Positions 18,442-27,966 of a stretch of DNA of 58,269 bases are shown here, one piece after another (position 1 is the first letter of the stretch; each line of letters opens with the position of its first letter). Source of the stretch: a virus; IMG/VR virus record IMGVR_UViG_3300028920_000079, positions 1 through 58,269 of that record; one strand, given 5' to 3'. A program made the position numbers and the translations under genes. The notes below the pieces were generated by a model. The model made no database searches, was not told where the DNA came from, and worked only from the letters and a program-made list of their open reading frames with translations.

Positions 18442-19224
18442 TTTTACGTCAGGCTCTTCAGGCGGCAGCACTTCTGTTTCCGGTTCCTTCTCAGGCTCAG
18501 GTGTAGACTCCGATGCACGTTGCGGTGCCATCAAGGGTTCCGAGACGTTCAGAGGCTCAATGTCTTTGAGGCTATCAAAATCTTTTCCAAGTGCGTCGTG
18601 AAACTCTGCCGACAATGGCAGTGTCTTTGAGTGCCTGCGGATAACTGTCTTCTTACACATCTCAGTGTAGTCTGTTTTCCAAGGCCCAGTAGTAGCAGCC
18701 TTAGAACGCTTACGTATACTTTCGCATTCATCCTTGGTCATTACGCAGAAGCTCTTTGAGTCATCCTTGAATATCGCACAGCTATAGACCGCATACATCT
18801 CACCTCTCGGCTTACGGAAATCTATTCTATGCTTTGTTACCTGTCCAAGATTGTAATCGAAGTCGTCATTCTCGCAGACTATCTCTGCATACCAGTCCTT
18901 CAACTGGCCTGACCTGCGGCCTAGCTCGATGAGACCCTTATAGTCAAAAATGAGTGTGCATTTATCCCCATATGGAATTAAATGCACGAGGCGTCCGTCT
19001 GGCGGCAAGCCAGAAGATGCGCAATCCATCATGCACGAAAGCAATGATTCTTGAGTACACTCGGCAAGCTTAGGTGTTTTGCTTAACATAGTCAGCATCA
19101 CCCTCGTGAACCGTTCAGCCGTTAGAAACTTCGGCAATGCCATTGCTATCTGCTGCCGCATTGTATCCTTGTTAATCAGTGCCTTGATTGAGTTTACCTT
19201 TGCGAGTCCTGTTTCCTGTGTCAT
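18433..19224 (-). CDS. recT: RecT-family single-strand annealing protein
   Basis: 263 residues from the ATG at 19224 (GAAAGGACAGAC). LPKFLTAERFTRVMLTMLSK, LAECTQESLLSCMMDCASSGLPPDGR, HLIPYGDKCTLIFDYKGLIELGRRSG and the central GEMYAVYSCAIFKD are the classic RecT/Red-beta family segments. The protein anneals resected strands to promote recombination. The C-terminal 40 residues are a Pro/Glu linker ending in KKK on a nine-A run; see the -1 frame extension. Partner nuclease at 17315-17908. Confidence 0.9.
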   Translation of the reverse strand: MTQETGLAKVNSIKALINKDTMRQQIAMALPKFLTAERFTRVMLTMLSKTPKLAECTQESLLSCMMDCASSGLPPDGRLVHLIPYGDKCTLIFDYKGLIELGRRSGQLKDWYAEIVCENDDFDYNLGQVTKHRIDFRKPRGEMYAVYSCAIFKDDSKSFCVMTKDECESIRKRSKAATTGPWKTDYTEMCKKTVIRRHSKTLPLSAEFHDALGKDFDSLKDIEPLNVSEPLMAPQRASESTPEPEKEPETEVLPPEEPDVKKK

Positions 19225-19250
19225 GTTGTCTGTCCTTTCTGTTATATTAC

Positions 19251-19661
19251 CTACTCTTCCGGCCATCTTTCCACCACACGAATACCAGTTCCTTCAACCA
19301 CAAACATATATCCGCAATCCCGTAGAGCCTCATTAACTACAGGAATTACCTTCTCGAATTCAGATTTCCACAATCGGTTTAATGCAGGAATCATTGCTTC
19401 AAGAACCAGTTTAGTCGTAGTGCTGCCAGCAGCCTGTTGTTCTTTCAGCATGGGAAGCTCATATATATGAAACTCATGTCTGTGAATTATTCCGTTCTTA
19501 TCTACGTAATCACACTGTAATAATGGAACAGCTTCAATCTTAAAACCTATAGGCATCATAGCGAAGTGTCCTCTTACAGTCATTGTTATGCCCATATAAG
19601 TAAACGTTTCACCAATACCTCGAAATGCTATTAGCTCTTCTATCTGTTTTTTTTCATTCAT
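19251..19661 (-). CDS. Hypothetical protein between integrase and RecT
   Basis: 136 residues: MNEKKQIEELIAFRGIGETF, then beta-rich ITMTVRGHFAMMPIGFKIEAVPLLQCDYVDKNG, then a long C-terminal helix-strand part (EAMIPALNRLWKSEFEKVIP, YMFVVEGTGIRVVERW). ATGA overlap with the integrase end at 19658. No family recognised. Confidence 0.6.
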   Translation of the reverse strand: MNEKKQIEELIAFRGIGETFTYMGITMTVRGHFAMMPIGFKIEAVPLLQCDYVDKNGIIHRHEFHIYELPMLKEQQAAGSTTTKLVLEAMIPALNRLWKSEFEKVIPVVNEALRDCGYMFVVEGTGIRVVERWPEE

Positions 19662-20761
19662 GGCATAATCCCAAAGTATTCCTCGCCCTCTTCCCTCGTA
19701 GCCAAGTTCCGGTAATGCTTGAACAACACACTGCTACTGTTGCCCATCATGCTGGTAGTCTTACTTACGTTCCCGTACTTGGCACAATGATACGTCGAAA
19801 AACTATGTCGAGTGATATTACTAGACCACTCTAATCCGTCCACCATAGCAACCAAGCTCTTCCTGTACTGATCAAACTCACGCCTGCCAACAAGCATATC
19901 ATCCGTAATAGAAGCATCCCAAGTAGCATCCAGCCAAGCAATCAGGTTATCTTCCATCTCAATATACCTAGACTGCCTGCACTTACTCACCTCTGGGTTA
20001 ATAAGTATAATACCTCTGGAACGCTGTATTTCGCCGTAGGATAACCTCTCGGCCTCAGATGAACGAAGGCCGGCAAATAATAAGATCGCGCCTTGTAGCT
20101 GCACTCTCGGCAATCCTTGCGCCCTTCTAAGCAGCATTTCAGCATGTTCAACGCTTAATACCTCTGGCATCTTCTCTTCTATGCTTGGTGACTGCAGTCT
20201 ATCGGTAGGCGTATCCTCTATGAAGCCTCGCTTTTTCGCAAAATTGAAAAAGACTTTAAGGTAACGCTGATCATTTGACTGTGTGATGAGACTAAGCGTG
20301 TGTCTCGTAGACAGGAAATGCTCTATCATATCCGGTGTAATCTGATCAACAGGTCGGTCGCCGCATATCTTAAGGAACCGTTTAAGGCTACATTCTGCAG
20401 TATCTATGCTACGTTGCCGTCTATTCATGTTCCGCATATCCTGAAGCAGCATCTCGTATACCTTCTGGGCACTGGGAATATAGTGTCTTGCCTTGTGGTG
20501 CTGATTGTAGAAGGATACTGCATCCAGTAAAGAACCGTCACCTAACATCTCGTAGGCTTGTGCCGCTGTTGCGAGTTGTTTCAGGGAAAAGTTCATTGCC
20601 TGCTCGCCGTACTTCTGCTGTTGTGTACGCAGGTGATCGGCAAGATCCTCGGCTAATTCTTGGGTCTTGCGCCGGTAGACTCTACGGTGATTGTCGATCC
20701 AGCCACAGTCTACTACCCATGAGCCGTTCTTTTCTTCTCTTATTCTCGGCCATTCTTTCAT
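19658..20761 (-). CDS. int: Tyrosine recombinase / phage integrase
   Basis: 367 residues from the ATG at 20761, directly after the previous stop. A SAM-like core-binding domain (about 90-190; RRQRSIDTAECSLKRFLKIC) is followed by the catalytic domain: Arg I in LLFAGLRSSEAERLSYGEI, box II SSNITRHSFSTYH, and GNSSSVLFKHYRNLA with the nucleophilic Tyr. Two usual His positions are replaced by Asn (NxxR instead of HxxR; GN instead of GH). I recall this variant from integrases of Verrucomicrobiota relatives. It implies site-specific integration and a temperate phage. The attP site is not identified; the gap 21093-21404 is a candidate. Confidence 0.85.
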   Translation of the reverse strand: MKEWPRIREEKNGSWVVDCGWIDNHRRVYRRKTQELAEDLADHLRTQQQKYGEQAMNFSLKQLATAAQAYEMLGDGSLLDAVSFYNQHHKARHYIPSAQKVYEMLLQDMRNMNRRQRSIDTAECSLKRFLKICGDRPVDQITPDMIEHFLSTRHTLSLITQSNDQRYLKVFFNFAKKRGFIEDTPTDRLQSPSIEEKMPEVLSVEHAEMLLRRAQGLPRVQLQGAILLFAGLRSSEAERLSYGEIQRSRGIILINPEVSKCRQSRYIEMEDNLIAWLDATWDASITDDMLVGRREFDQYRKSLVAMVDGLEWSSNITRHSFSTYHCAKYGNVSKTTSMMGNSSSVLFKHYRNLATREEGEEYFGIMP

Positions 20762-20762
20762 C

Positions 20763-21089
20763 TTAGTATCCCGTAATTGTAATTGCACCTACTAATACGC
20801 CAATACCACCCATGATTATTACTGTTGCAAAAAGGAAACCTAAAGCTGCCATAAGCAGTGAGCCAATACGTAAAACCCAAGGACTGCTTTGCCACTCGTC
20901 CTTATGTAGCATTGATAAATATGGTATCAAACAGACAATGGTAATGCCTGTGAATAGCAGCAAGGTGCTGCAAAGGCTTCTTACAAAAAGCTCATTCCAA
21001 TCAGTACCTGCAATAAGAGCATTCGATACGACTGTATTAGTTGCCACATCTACATAAGCCTTAGTTGCCATAGGATTCGTATATGTCAT
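20763..21089 (-). CDS. Membrane protein with fibre-like N-terminus
   Basis: 108 residues from the ATG at 21089 (a GTG precedes it). NPMATKAYVDVATNTVVSNA at the N-terminus mimics the fibre motif ATKIYVDTATN of the 36585-39527 protein. It is followed by hydrophobic helices (LCSTLLLFTGITIVCLIPYL; IGSLLMAALGFLFATVIIMG; IGVLVGAITITG). The mix of a fibre motif with two or three membrane spans is unusual. Adjacent to the integrase; stop immediately precedes its start. Confidence 0.6.
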   Translation of the reverse strand: MTYTNPMATKAYVDVATNTVVSNALIAGTDWNELFVRSLCSTLLLFTGITIVCLIPYLSMLHKDEWQSSPWVLRIGSLLMAALGFLFATVIIMGGIGVLVGAITITGY

Positions 21090-21092
21090 CAC

Positions 21093-21404
21093 TCGTCAAC
21101 GCCTTTCATCTTCCCACAACAAAGAAAGGGCAAGAACCTAATGCCTGATGTGGTTTTCGCAGTAGATTGACAAAAACAAGTGCAGGCAAAAAGGCTCTTG
21201 CCCAAAGTGTGCGCTTTTTGTGTGTGTCTGTATAGGAATTCTTGTCCTCATCAATCTACTGTCGGGTAATGTATCACAGCTCTTTGAATTCTGTCCACAA
21301 CTTTTTTCAACTTTTTTTGCAGGCACAAAAAAGGGAAGCATAGAAGCGAGGACAACTATGCTTCCCAGCACGGAAGAGAACGCGAAAAGGCTAACGCGTT
21401 GGCT
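21093..21404. other. 312-bp intergenic region with inverted repeats, attP candidate
   Basis: No credible gene; the 77-codon frame 21138-21371 has no ribosome-binding site. Contents: GGGCAAGA (21128-21135) / TCTTGCCC (21196-21203), interleaved with CAGTAGATTGA (21160-21170) / TCAATCTACTG (21251-21261), plus direct repeats TGCAGGCA at 21181 and near 21319. The late-operon terminator is at 21327-21366. The position next to integrase, with repeated arm-like sites, would suit attP, but no core duplication can be shown from one genome. Confidence 0.45.
21327..21366 (-). terminator. Rho-independent terminator of the late operon
   Basis: On the minus strand GGGAAGCATA (21357-21366) pairs perfectly with TATGCTTCCC (21333-21342), loop 14 bases, followed by six T (21327-21332). 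It lies 40 bases after the last late gene (21405-21770) and would stop leftward late transcription before the integrase. Confidence 0.85.
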
Positions 21405-21770
21405 CTATTCTTTCCAAGTCATAATCGTGTACATGTTGGTGCTTGTAGTATCGGAACAAGTAATAAGCACCTTGGCGTTCCTGTCAAGTTTAATGTCACC
21501 GTCTACGTATGCGGCTGTGTTTGTAACGTCATTCGATATATAGAATCTATTCGTAATGCTGTTGTGAATAACCGACATCGTAACATTGTTGCTACGGCCC
21601 GGCTGCATGGCAACAAAGATAGCCTTGATAGCCGGTATCCTGCCGGTTGCATTCGTATAGACAGTTGAGCCGCCGGTAAAGGTTTTGGTCTGTGTCTTTT
21701 CCCAGCCTGCCGCTATTGCCAGTCCTGCTACCAGTACTGCGATAGTTATGAGTGTGAGTTTCTTCTTCAT
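21405..21770 (-). CDS. Exported small beta-rich protein, last late gene
   Basis: 121 residues. MKKKLTLITIAVLVAGLAIA is a clear Sec signal peptide (cleavage likely after AIAAG). The mature part is Thr/Asn-rich and beta-predicted (TFTGGSTVYTNATG, SVIHNSITNRFYISNDVTNT, NMYTIMTWKE). It resembles the other signal-bearing late proteins of this phage in composition. Role may be a surface or periplasmic protein rather than a virion part. Confidence 0.65.
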   Translation of the reverse strand: MKKKLTLITIAVLVAGLAIAAGWEKTQTKTFTGGSTVYTNATGRIPAIKAIFVAMQPGRSNNVTMSVIHNSITNRFYISNDVTNTAAYVDGDIKLDRNAKVLITCSDTTSTNMYTIMTWKE

Positions 21771-21793
21771 TGCCCGTCTCCTGTGTGTTGTGT

Positions 21794-24700
21794 TTATTGC
21801 GCTCGTAGTTTGCGTAATCGCTGTATGCGTTTTGTTTTCTTTCTGCGTTTTGTGTCTTCTAAATATGGATCAAAAACTTGCTTAACATCCGCTCGTCGTG
21901 TCAATCTTTGCCTTAATCGTGATTGCTCTTTCTTGTTCGGTATGGCGTAAATGAAAGCCATAACATGCATAGGATCATACTCCCTCGTCATAACTTTAGC
22001 AATCATTTCATCTACCGTTTTATCATTCTTTCGCCTATCACGTAACACAGTCATACGATCTTGATAAAGCTCTTCGTATACCGGATTGAGTTTGCCTATA
22101 GAGTAGGGTGGCAGAATATCAAGCGGTGTACGTTCTGCAGGCTTACCTTCCGGCGTAAGATATGGCGGGATATATTCGCCAAGCAACTCACGCAAGAATG
22201 GAATATCCTTAACAAGAGCTTGCGTTGCAGTCTCAGGATTACGATAGGGTCTATCTATCCATTCATTAACGTAGCGTAGCAACCCACTTGCAGGAATAAC
22301 TTGCCCTGCAGTGAACCCAAAGTTCCGCGCAAAAGAATAGTCATCCATGTCAATAGCGTTAATGAATCCATTTAATGCAGCAAAAGGTGTCTGTGTTAAA
22401 TACCAACGATTCAAACCTTTGATAGCACCTGCGAATTTAGCAACATTGCTAGCATTTGCATACGTTGGATCATCTGCGACTTTATCGCGTATAGCTGCAG
22501 GAATTGCTAAAGCCAAGGCAAAGGGACCAAAAGTCCAAAGCGGTACATCATAGTCACCGATGCGAATTGAATACGGTTTTCTGCCCATATAAAAAGCTTT
22601 CTTAGCTTCAGGATCTCTAGGTGGTGCCCACGTAGTACGTCCGGCTATAGCCAACATCATACCAATAAAGCTAACAGTAGTACCAAATAAAGCCTGCCCT
22701 GTTCTAAGACGAATTTCATCATCAACTAAAATCTGTTGTTCTTTTGTTAGATTGTTGAACTTTTGCCCATACCGTTCTTTTGCTATACGATTTTTCGTTA
22801 ATGGTAACCCAGCAATGAAAGGCAAGAATGATGTATTCACACCTTCTTGTGCAATCTTTGTTGGCGTTCTAAGGAATCTAGCAAATGGCGCAAAGAATGG
22901 ACCTATGTACGGCATTGATCTCATCTTCTGTAACGAATAACCGAAAGCATCCAAGAAACGATTGATTACATTCTCGGTGGTATCCGTCATTGTTTCGCCT
23001 AATTCTTGACGGAACAATAATTTCTGAGCTTGTTCTTCAGCTTTTTGATAAGCTACTTCTGGCGTCACGCCCTTCTTAATTAAGCGTTGCGCGGCACTCT
23101 CTTTAAGTATGGTGCTGAAAAATTTATCCTGAGCTTCAAGAAAGCGTCCGATAAAAGTAACGGCAGCAGGTAAACGTTTATTGACTGCTTCGTCTAAAGT
23201 AGTTTCGCCGACCTCTTCAAAAAGTTTGGATGTATCATAACTATTCATCGCATTACGAAATTCTTGCCATGCTTGCCCAATATTTTGAACAGACGTTATG
23301 GCAAAACGAGCTGCTTCAACCGGTTGTCCAGCAAAAATCAAGCGTCCCGGTGCAAGAATACCAGTCATAATAGAATTGCCGACTATATTACGTTCATGAC
23401 TTTTAGGACTGGAAAGCATATTGCTATACAAATATGCACGCCAGAAAAACTTGGCCTTCTCTTTCCTTGGTAATTCTGCGACAATAGTATCAATCACATT
23501 TTGAACAGCCGCCGCTCGTGCATCAGCGTCTTCAATAGCTTCTGCTTGAGCAAATAATTCTGCTGCTCTATTCAACAACGCTTTAATTTTAGGTGAATCT
23601 GTTGAAATACGCCGATCTCGCATCCACTTTTTAACCACTCTCAAATGTAAGTCTGATCTACCTTCAGGCGTCAACAACTTAAACTCACGAGCAAAACGTA
23701 GTAATGTACCAGCAACAGTCCAGTCTTCCGCAGCAAGTTCTAATGCTTGACGCTTCGTTGTTTCATCTACGTTTTTGGCGTTAAGAATACCGGTCAACTT
23801 TGCAACACGATCATACGAGTCCTTTGTTTCTCTTGCTTCCTCAAGTAATCCTGCTGCATCTTGTGTTGCTTGCTCTGTGGCCTCTGCTACTTTCTGTGCA
23901 ATCGGTGTATTCTCCGCAAGATTAGTACCGGCATCACGGGTTTCTTTAACTGCCTGCCGAAACTCAGGGTCTTCTGAGGCACGAGTTATTGTTCGACGTT
24001 CGTGCATGCCTTCAGGAATATCAACCTCAATGTCGGGTTCTGCTTCAAAAGATTCTATTATAGATTCCAAGTGCTGACCGCTTGTGTCTGCGTCATAAAC
24101 AGGCGTTCCTTCTACCGTCTTAGCTGCAACCTCTTCCAGCACCGGCACAGCCTCTTCCGCAACAGGTTCCTCGACGGGTGCTTCCATCTTGGCGGGTTCA
24201 GTTGGTTTTCGTATAGCCTCGGCAAACAGCGGCATTTCAGATTCACGAGTATCAAACAGTTCACCCGTTAAATCACCGGCTGTACCGGCAATAGGCGCAC
24301 CAGCCCGTCGTTCAATCTCTGCCTGTTGCCTACGAGTCTCTGCTTCGGTTGCTAATTCCTTTTCTGTTGCCGCTTCTAATGCGAATGGTCGTTTCAAACT
24401 ACCCTTGTCAATACGAAACTCTTCATTAAGATCAGGCTCATACGGCAGGTATATATCTTCTTCTGGTCCTTTGATCTGAAGCGCAGTGTCGGTTTCCGCT
24501 ATGACTTCATGTGGCTTACCGTCGATAGTAAACGTGTCGCCAACCTGCATATCGGCTGCTATTACCTTATCTGTGCGTTCTTCTAACTCACGTTGTTTCG
24601 CTTCAGCTTCTGCTTGCAAAGCATCCCAATATGAATCGGGCATATCTTGAACAACACGTCCTCGACCTTTGCCTTGTAAAGCAGTAACTAAATCATCCAT

Positions 24701-27700
24701 AGAAGCATTTTCTGGTAACAAGCCAGCATTAACAACAGCCTGTAATGCCTCGTCTAATGTAGGTGCGTACGGATTTGAAGTCCTAAATACTAATGGAATA
24801 CGCTCAATCAGATCATAATACATGCCACGCTTTTCATCAGGCGACTTTCTGAATGATCGTATCTTGCCAACGTTACCGAGAATAAATTGCGGAATAGGAT
24901 CAGTCCATACATCACCAAGAAGTGCCGGTCTTCTTCCTTTTGCTAGCTCCTTTTCTTTCGCTTTCTTAACCCGTAATGCTTCTAAGTCAGATTCCATTTG
25001 TTGTTCATCAGCAAAGAATTGCTTGGCTGCTTGGGCTTGTGCTTTATCTTTGCTCTTCAGCTTCTTCTTAAATCGTGCAAGTCGTGCTGCTTTTTTACGA
25101 GTATGATTACGCGGGATCTGTGATAATTGTTCCAGCCAGTCTTGCTTTATCTTATCTACATTATCTTGTATTACGACATCTTCTACCTCGAAAGGTACTG
25201 CTTCCGGCGTAGGTTCAGGCGCAACGGCAGCCTCTTCCGCAGGTGTTGTCTTTACCGATTGCTCTCGAAGTGCTTTTACTTCAGGACTTTCAACATAATC
25301 TTTTCGGTAAACCCATTCGATTGCTTCGCGCATTGCCTCTCGTCTTGTAGGCATCGTGCCGCCTTTTTTGTTCCCATAAGCATCTACAGCTTGCCATGAA
25401 AATCCACGACCACCAAATTTATCCGTGGAAGGCTCAACACTAAGAACCTGACCTTTTGGCGTCGGCTCTTCTTTCGGCGGAACATACAGGTCGCCCTCGC
25501 GGGTCCAGCCTTGCAAAACATCGGGAACACTTTTTTGCAGAAGCTCTGCAGTTTTTGCATTGACCGGCTTTTTATTTCTAATCGCATCATAAACAACATA
25601 TTTATGAGACAAGAATTGTGTTACTTGAGATGCTTTCACGTTTCTATTAAGGCCTAACCAGTTTTCCATTGATCCGTGCATCGCATCTGTCGAAAGCCAT
25701 AAGTATAAATTGCCTTCCGAATCACGAGTAGATCGTGTTTTAGGTTCACCTTTAGGCGCGTCAGGATATTGCTCATCAAACTCGTTATTAAATACACCAT
25801 AATCTTCCGGCATAGGATTTTTAACAACGCGCACATCGACAGGGCCAATTTGAGCAACAAAGGATTCTCTAATGCCATCGCCTTTAGGTTCGGTTTTTTC
25901 ATATTCTTCTTGCGTCATCTGCTCAGGCGGCTTCTCAGGAACAGCCTCTTCCGCAACCTCTGGAATATCCGCAACCGGCGGCTCTTCGGAAAGTCTGTCT
26001 TGTCGATATTCCTGAAATAATCGTTCGGACTCAGCTTGTAAATCTCGCAACTCTTGACGTTTGGCATCATAATCATTTTTCAAACGATCTCTTTTTCGTC
26101 CAGTAATACCTGTGTTTTTCAATTGCTTACCGAGAGCGTTAATGTCTTTAGTTAACCTAGTTTCGGATTCTTCGTATCCTTCTAATTGTCCTTGAAAAAC
26201 ACCTAGATCATCAATCATAGGAATATCCGCAACCGGCGGCTCTTCTTGGAACCTGCCTTCAATTACAGGTGCTTCGGGTGCAGGCGGCTCAACTTCAGGT
26301 GCAGGTTCTACAGGCACAGGCTCTGGCTCGATAGGTGCAGCTTCTTCCTGCATTTGTGATTGTAATTGTTGCTGGATTCTTTGAAGATTTTCTTGAAGAT
26401 CTAAATAGGATTTCTCAACAATGCGGCCAGCCTTTTTTCGTGCGTCAACGATAAAATTAACCTTAGCTAGTTCGTGTTCAATAGATATCAACTCGTCGGC
26501 TACAGATTTCGGCTGTGTCGGGATAGGCGGTGGTTCTGCGGTGGGTGCCGCTTTAGGTGCGCCCGCTACTTGTTGCGTGATAGCAGAAGCAATTTTGCCG
26601 CCACCAAAAGTTGTTTTACCAAGCACATATCCTGCTAATGCGGCCTTCCATGCGTCCTTGTTAATAGTGCCAATGTCTAACGCATCAATTCGCTTCATAA
26701 CCTGATCACGTTCCGGTCCTTCAGGCAATGTTTGTGCATATTCTGTTAATGCTAATCCAGTAGCAACACCTTCTAGCATTGTCTGGCTATATTCTTCAGC
26801 ACCTTCCATTAAACCTGCCAGTTCGATTGCGCCTATACCCTTAAGAACTGATATCAAAGCCTTTTTCTGAAGTAAACCTGCGGCCTTGCCAACGGCCTTG
26901 GTTGCAACTTTCTTGCCTAAACCTGTCTTTGCTAATTGCTTGAATGGACCAATCAACACTCGTTCGCTTGCATACTCAATCATGCCGATTGTCGGTCCAA
27001 ACATATTGGTATACTTGTCTACTATTGCTTCATCCTTGACACCGCTTTGACGAAGACCGTTGGCAAAATCACCTGTTACATTTGCGATTAACACTGCCGC
27101 ACCTGCTGGATGTGCTGCGGATATAGTACGTGGCGCATTGTTCAAAAACATCACGGCAACTGCATCAGCCATGCGATTAACATGATTAAGATCCTTTAAC
27201 TTAGAAGGCTTCCAATTAGTCCAATCACTTATCAGCTCATTGGATTCCTGTGAGCTAACTCTAAATGGTTCTGGTACTGCTTCGCGCCACTTGTTTGCCA
27301 TCTCGACTGCTTCTGTACGGAACGATTGATCTAACTTCTTACGGGTAGATTCCGGCATAACCTTAACAACTTGGTTTAACACCTTTCTGTCAAGACCGCC
27401 CGGCGCAAACTCTAATGTTTTGATTAACGTCGGCAATGATTCGACAACGCCTGCACCCATATCTATCGTACCCGCTATACCTTGAGATAGCTTGTTTCCT
27501 ATCTCTTCAACGGTCTGGCCGATAACGAAGTCTGGATCTGTACGCAACCTACCTTCTTCAACCTTCGGCGCCGGTGCCTCTATCCGTTCCATAGGCACAC
27601 CCGGTAGAGCTGCCGGTGTAATCTCTGGCGTTGGCTCAGATGCCGGTGCAGGCTTAGGCATTGCGAAAGAAGGTGTCCCTGTCACTTCCGTTACGTCCGT

Positions 27701-27961
27701 CATGACATTGCTGACTGCCGGCATATGGGCAGGACGTGGTAATGCTAGGGCTTCTCGTTGCGGTGCAGGTCTAGGCTTCGCTGTAGCAAGACGACGAGCA
27801 AAAATATCATCCACTTCGGGATCTGTGCCTATAGATACACCTGAAGGTTGCATGTTAGAAATGGCAACAGGCTGTGTGGCCGCCGATTTTTGCATTAGCG
27901 CATTATTGAATATAGCGTCTACTTCAGGATCAAACCCTAAACTTGTAGCTTGTTGCGCCAT
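21794..27961 (-). CDS. Giant 2055-residue internal/ejection protein with LPD38-like C-terminus
   Basis: 2055 residues. N-terminus has two copies of a short motif (GFDPEVDAIF, GTDPEVDDIF). A helical domain follows, then several Pro/Glu linkers, with EEPPVADIP recurring, as in polyvalent proteins. A mid-region DMQVGDTFTIDGKPHEVIAE is a small beta module. The C-terminal ~550 residues (SSPKSHERNIVGNSIM..., MRSMPYIGPFFAPFARFLRTP, SFIGMMLAIAGRTTWAPPRD, WTFGPFALALAIPAAI) recall the large polyvalent-protein-associated domain LPD38, with membrane-compatible helices. Such proteins are ejected with podovirus DNA and may form the trans-envelope channel. Confidence 0.7.
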   Translation of the reverse strand: MAQQATSLGFDPEVDAIFNNALMQKSAATQPVAISNMQPSGVSIGTDPEVDDIFARRLATAKPRPAPQREALALPRPAHMPAVSNVMTDVTEVTGTPSFAMPKPAPASEPTPEITPAALPGVPMERIEAPAPKVEEGRLRTDPDFVIGQTVEEIGNKLSQGIAGTIDMGAGVVESLPTLIKTLEFAPGGLDRKVLNQVVKVMPESTRKKLDQSFRTEAVEMANKWREAVPEPFRVSSQESNELISDWTNWKPSKLKDLNHVNRMADAVAVMFLNNAPRTISAAHPAGAAVLIANVTGDFANGLRQSGVKDEAIVDKYTNMFGPTIGMIEYASERVLIGPFKQLAKTGLGKKVATKAVGKAAGLLQKKALISVLKGIGAIELAGLMEGAEEYSQTMLEGVATGLALTEYAQTLPEGPERDQVMKRIDALDIGTINKDAWKAALAGYVLGKTTFGGGKIASAITQQVAGAPKAAPTAEPPPIPTQPKSVADELISIEHELAKVNFIVDARKKAGRIVEKSYLDLQENLQRIQQQLQSQMQEEAAPIEPEPVPVEPAPEVEPPAPEAPVIEGRFQEEPPVADIPMIDDLGVFQGQLEGYEESETRLTKDINALGKQLKNTGITGRKRDRLKNDYDAKRQELRDLQAESERLFQEYRQDRLSEEPPVADIPEVAEEAVPEKPPEQMTQEEYEKTEPKGDGIRESFVAQIGPVDVRVVKNPMPEDYGVFNNEFDEQYPDAPKGEPKTRSTRDSEGNLYLWLSTDAMHGSMENWLGLNRNVKASQVTQFLSHKYVVYDAIRNKKPVNAKTAELLQKSVPDVLQGWTREGDLYVPPKEEPTPKGQVLSVEPSTDKFGGRGFSWQAVDAYGNKKGGTMPTRREAMREAIEWVYRKDYVESPEVKALREQSVKTTPAEEAAVAPEPTPEAVPFEVEDVVIQDNVDKIKQDWLEQLSQIPRNHTRKKAARLARFKKKLKSKDKAQAQAAKQFFADEQQMESDLEALRVKKAKEKELAKGRRPALLGDVWTDPIPQFILGNVGKIRSFRKSPDEKRGMYYDLIERIPLVFRTSNPYAPTLDEALQAVVNAGLLPENASMDDLVTALQGKGRGRVVQDMPDSYWDALQAEAEAKQRELEERTDKVIAADMQVGDTFTIDGKPHEVIAETDTALQIKGPEEDIYLPYEPDLNEEFRIDKGSLKRPFALEAATEKELATEAETRRQQAEIERRAGAPIAGTAGDLTGELFDTRESEMPLFAEAIRKPTEPAKMEAPVEEPVAEEAVPVLEEVAAKTVEGTPVYDADTSGQHLESIIESFEAEPDIEVDIPEGMHERRTITRASEDPEFRQAVKETRDAGTNLAENTPIAQKVAEATEQATQDAAGLLEEARETKDSYDRVAKLTGILNAKNVDETTKRQALELAAEDWTVAGTLLRFAREFKLLTPEGRSDLHLRVVKKWMRDRRISTDSPKIKALLNRAAELFAQAEAIEDADARAAAVQNVIDTIVAELPRKEKAKFFWRAYLYSNMLSSPKSHERNIVGNSIMTGILAPGRLIFAGQPVEAARFAITSVQNIGQAWQEFRNAMNSYDTSKLFEEVGETTLDEAVNKRLPAAVTFIGRFLEAQDKFFSTILKESAAQRLIKKGVTPEVAYQKAEEQAQKLLFRQELGETMTDTTENVINRFLDAFGYSLQKMRSMPYIGPFFAPFARFLRTPTKIAQEGVNTSFLPFIAGLPLTKNRIAKERYGQKFNNLTKEQQILVDDEIRLRTGQALFGTTVSFIGMMLAIAGRTTWAPPRDPEAKKAFYMGRKPYSIRIGDYDVPLWTFGPFALALAIPAAIRDKVADDPTYANASNVAKFAGAIKGLNRWYLTQTPFAALNGFINAIDMDDYSFARNFGFTAGQVIPASGLLRYVNEWIDRPYRNPETATQALVKDIPFLRELLGEYIPPYLTPEGKPAERTPLDILPPYSIGKLNPVYEELYQDRMTVLRDRRKNDKTVDEMIAKVMTREYDPMHVMAFIYAIPNKKEQSRLRQRLTRRADVKQVFDPYLEDTKRRKKTKRIQRLRKLRAQ

Positions 27962-27966
27962 AATGA

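Noticed and set aside
21138-21371. 77-codon minus-strand frame in the gap before integrase
   Set aside because: Covers the terminator and inverted repeats, has no ribosome-binding site and improbable composition.
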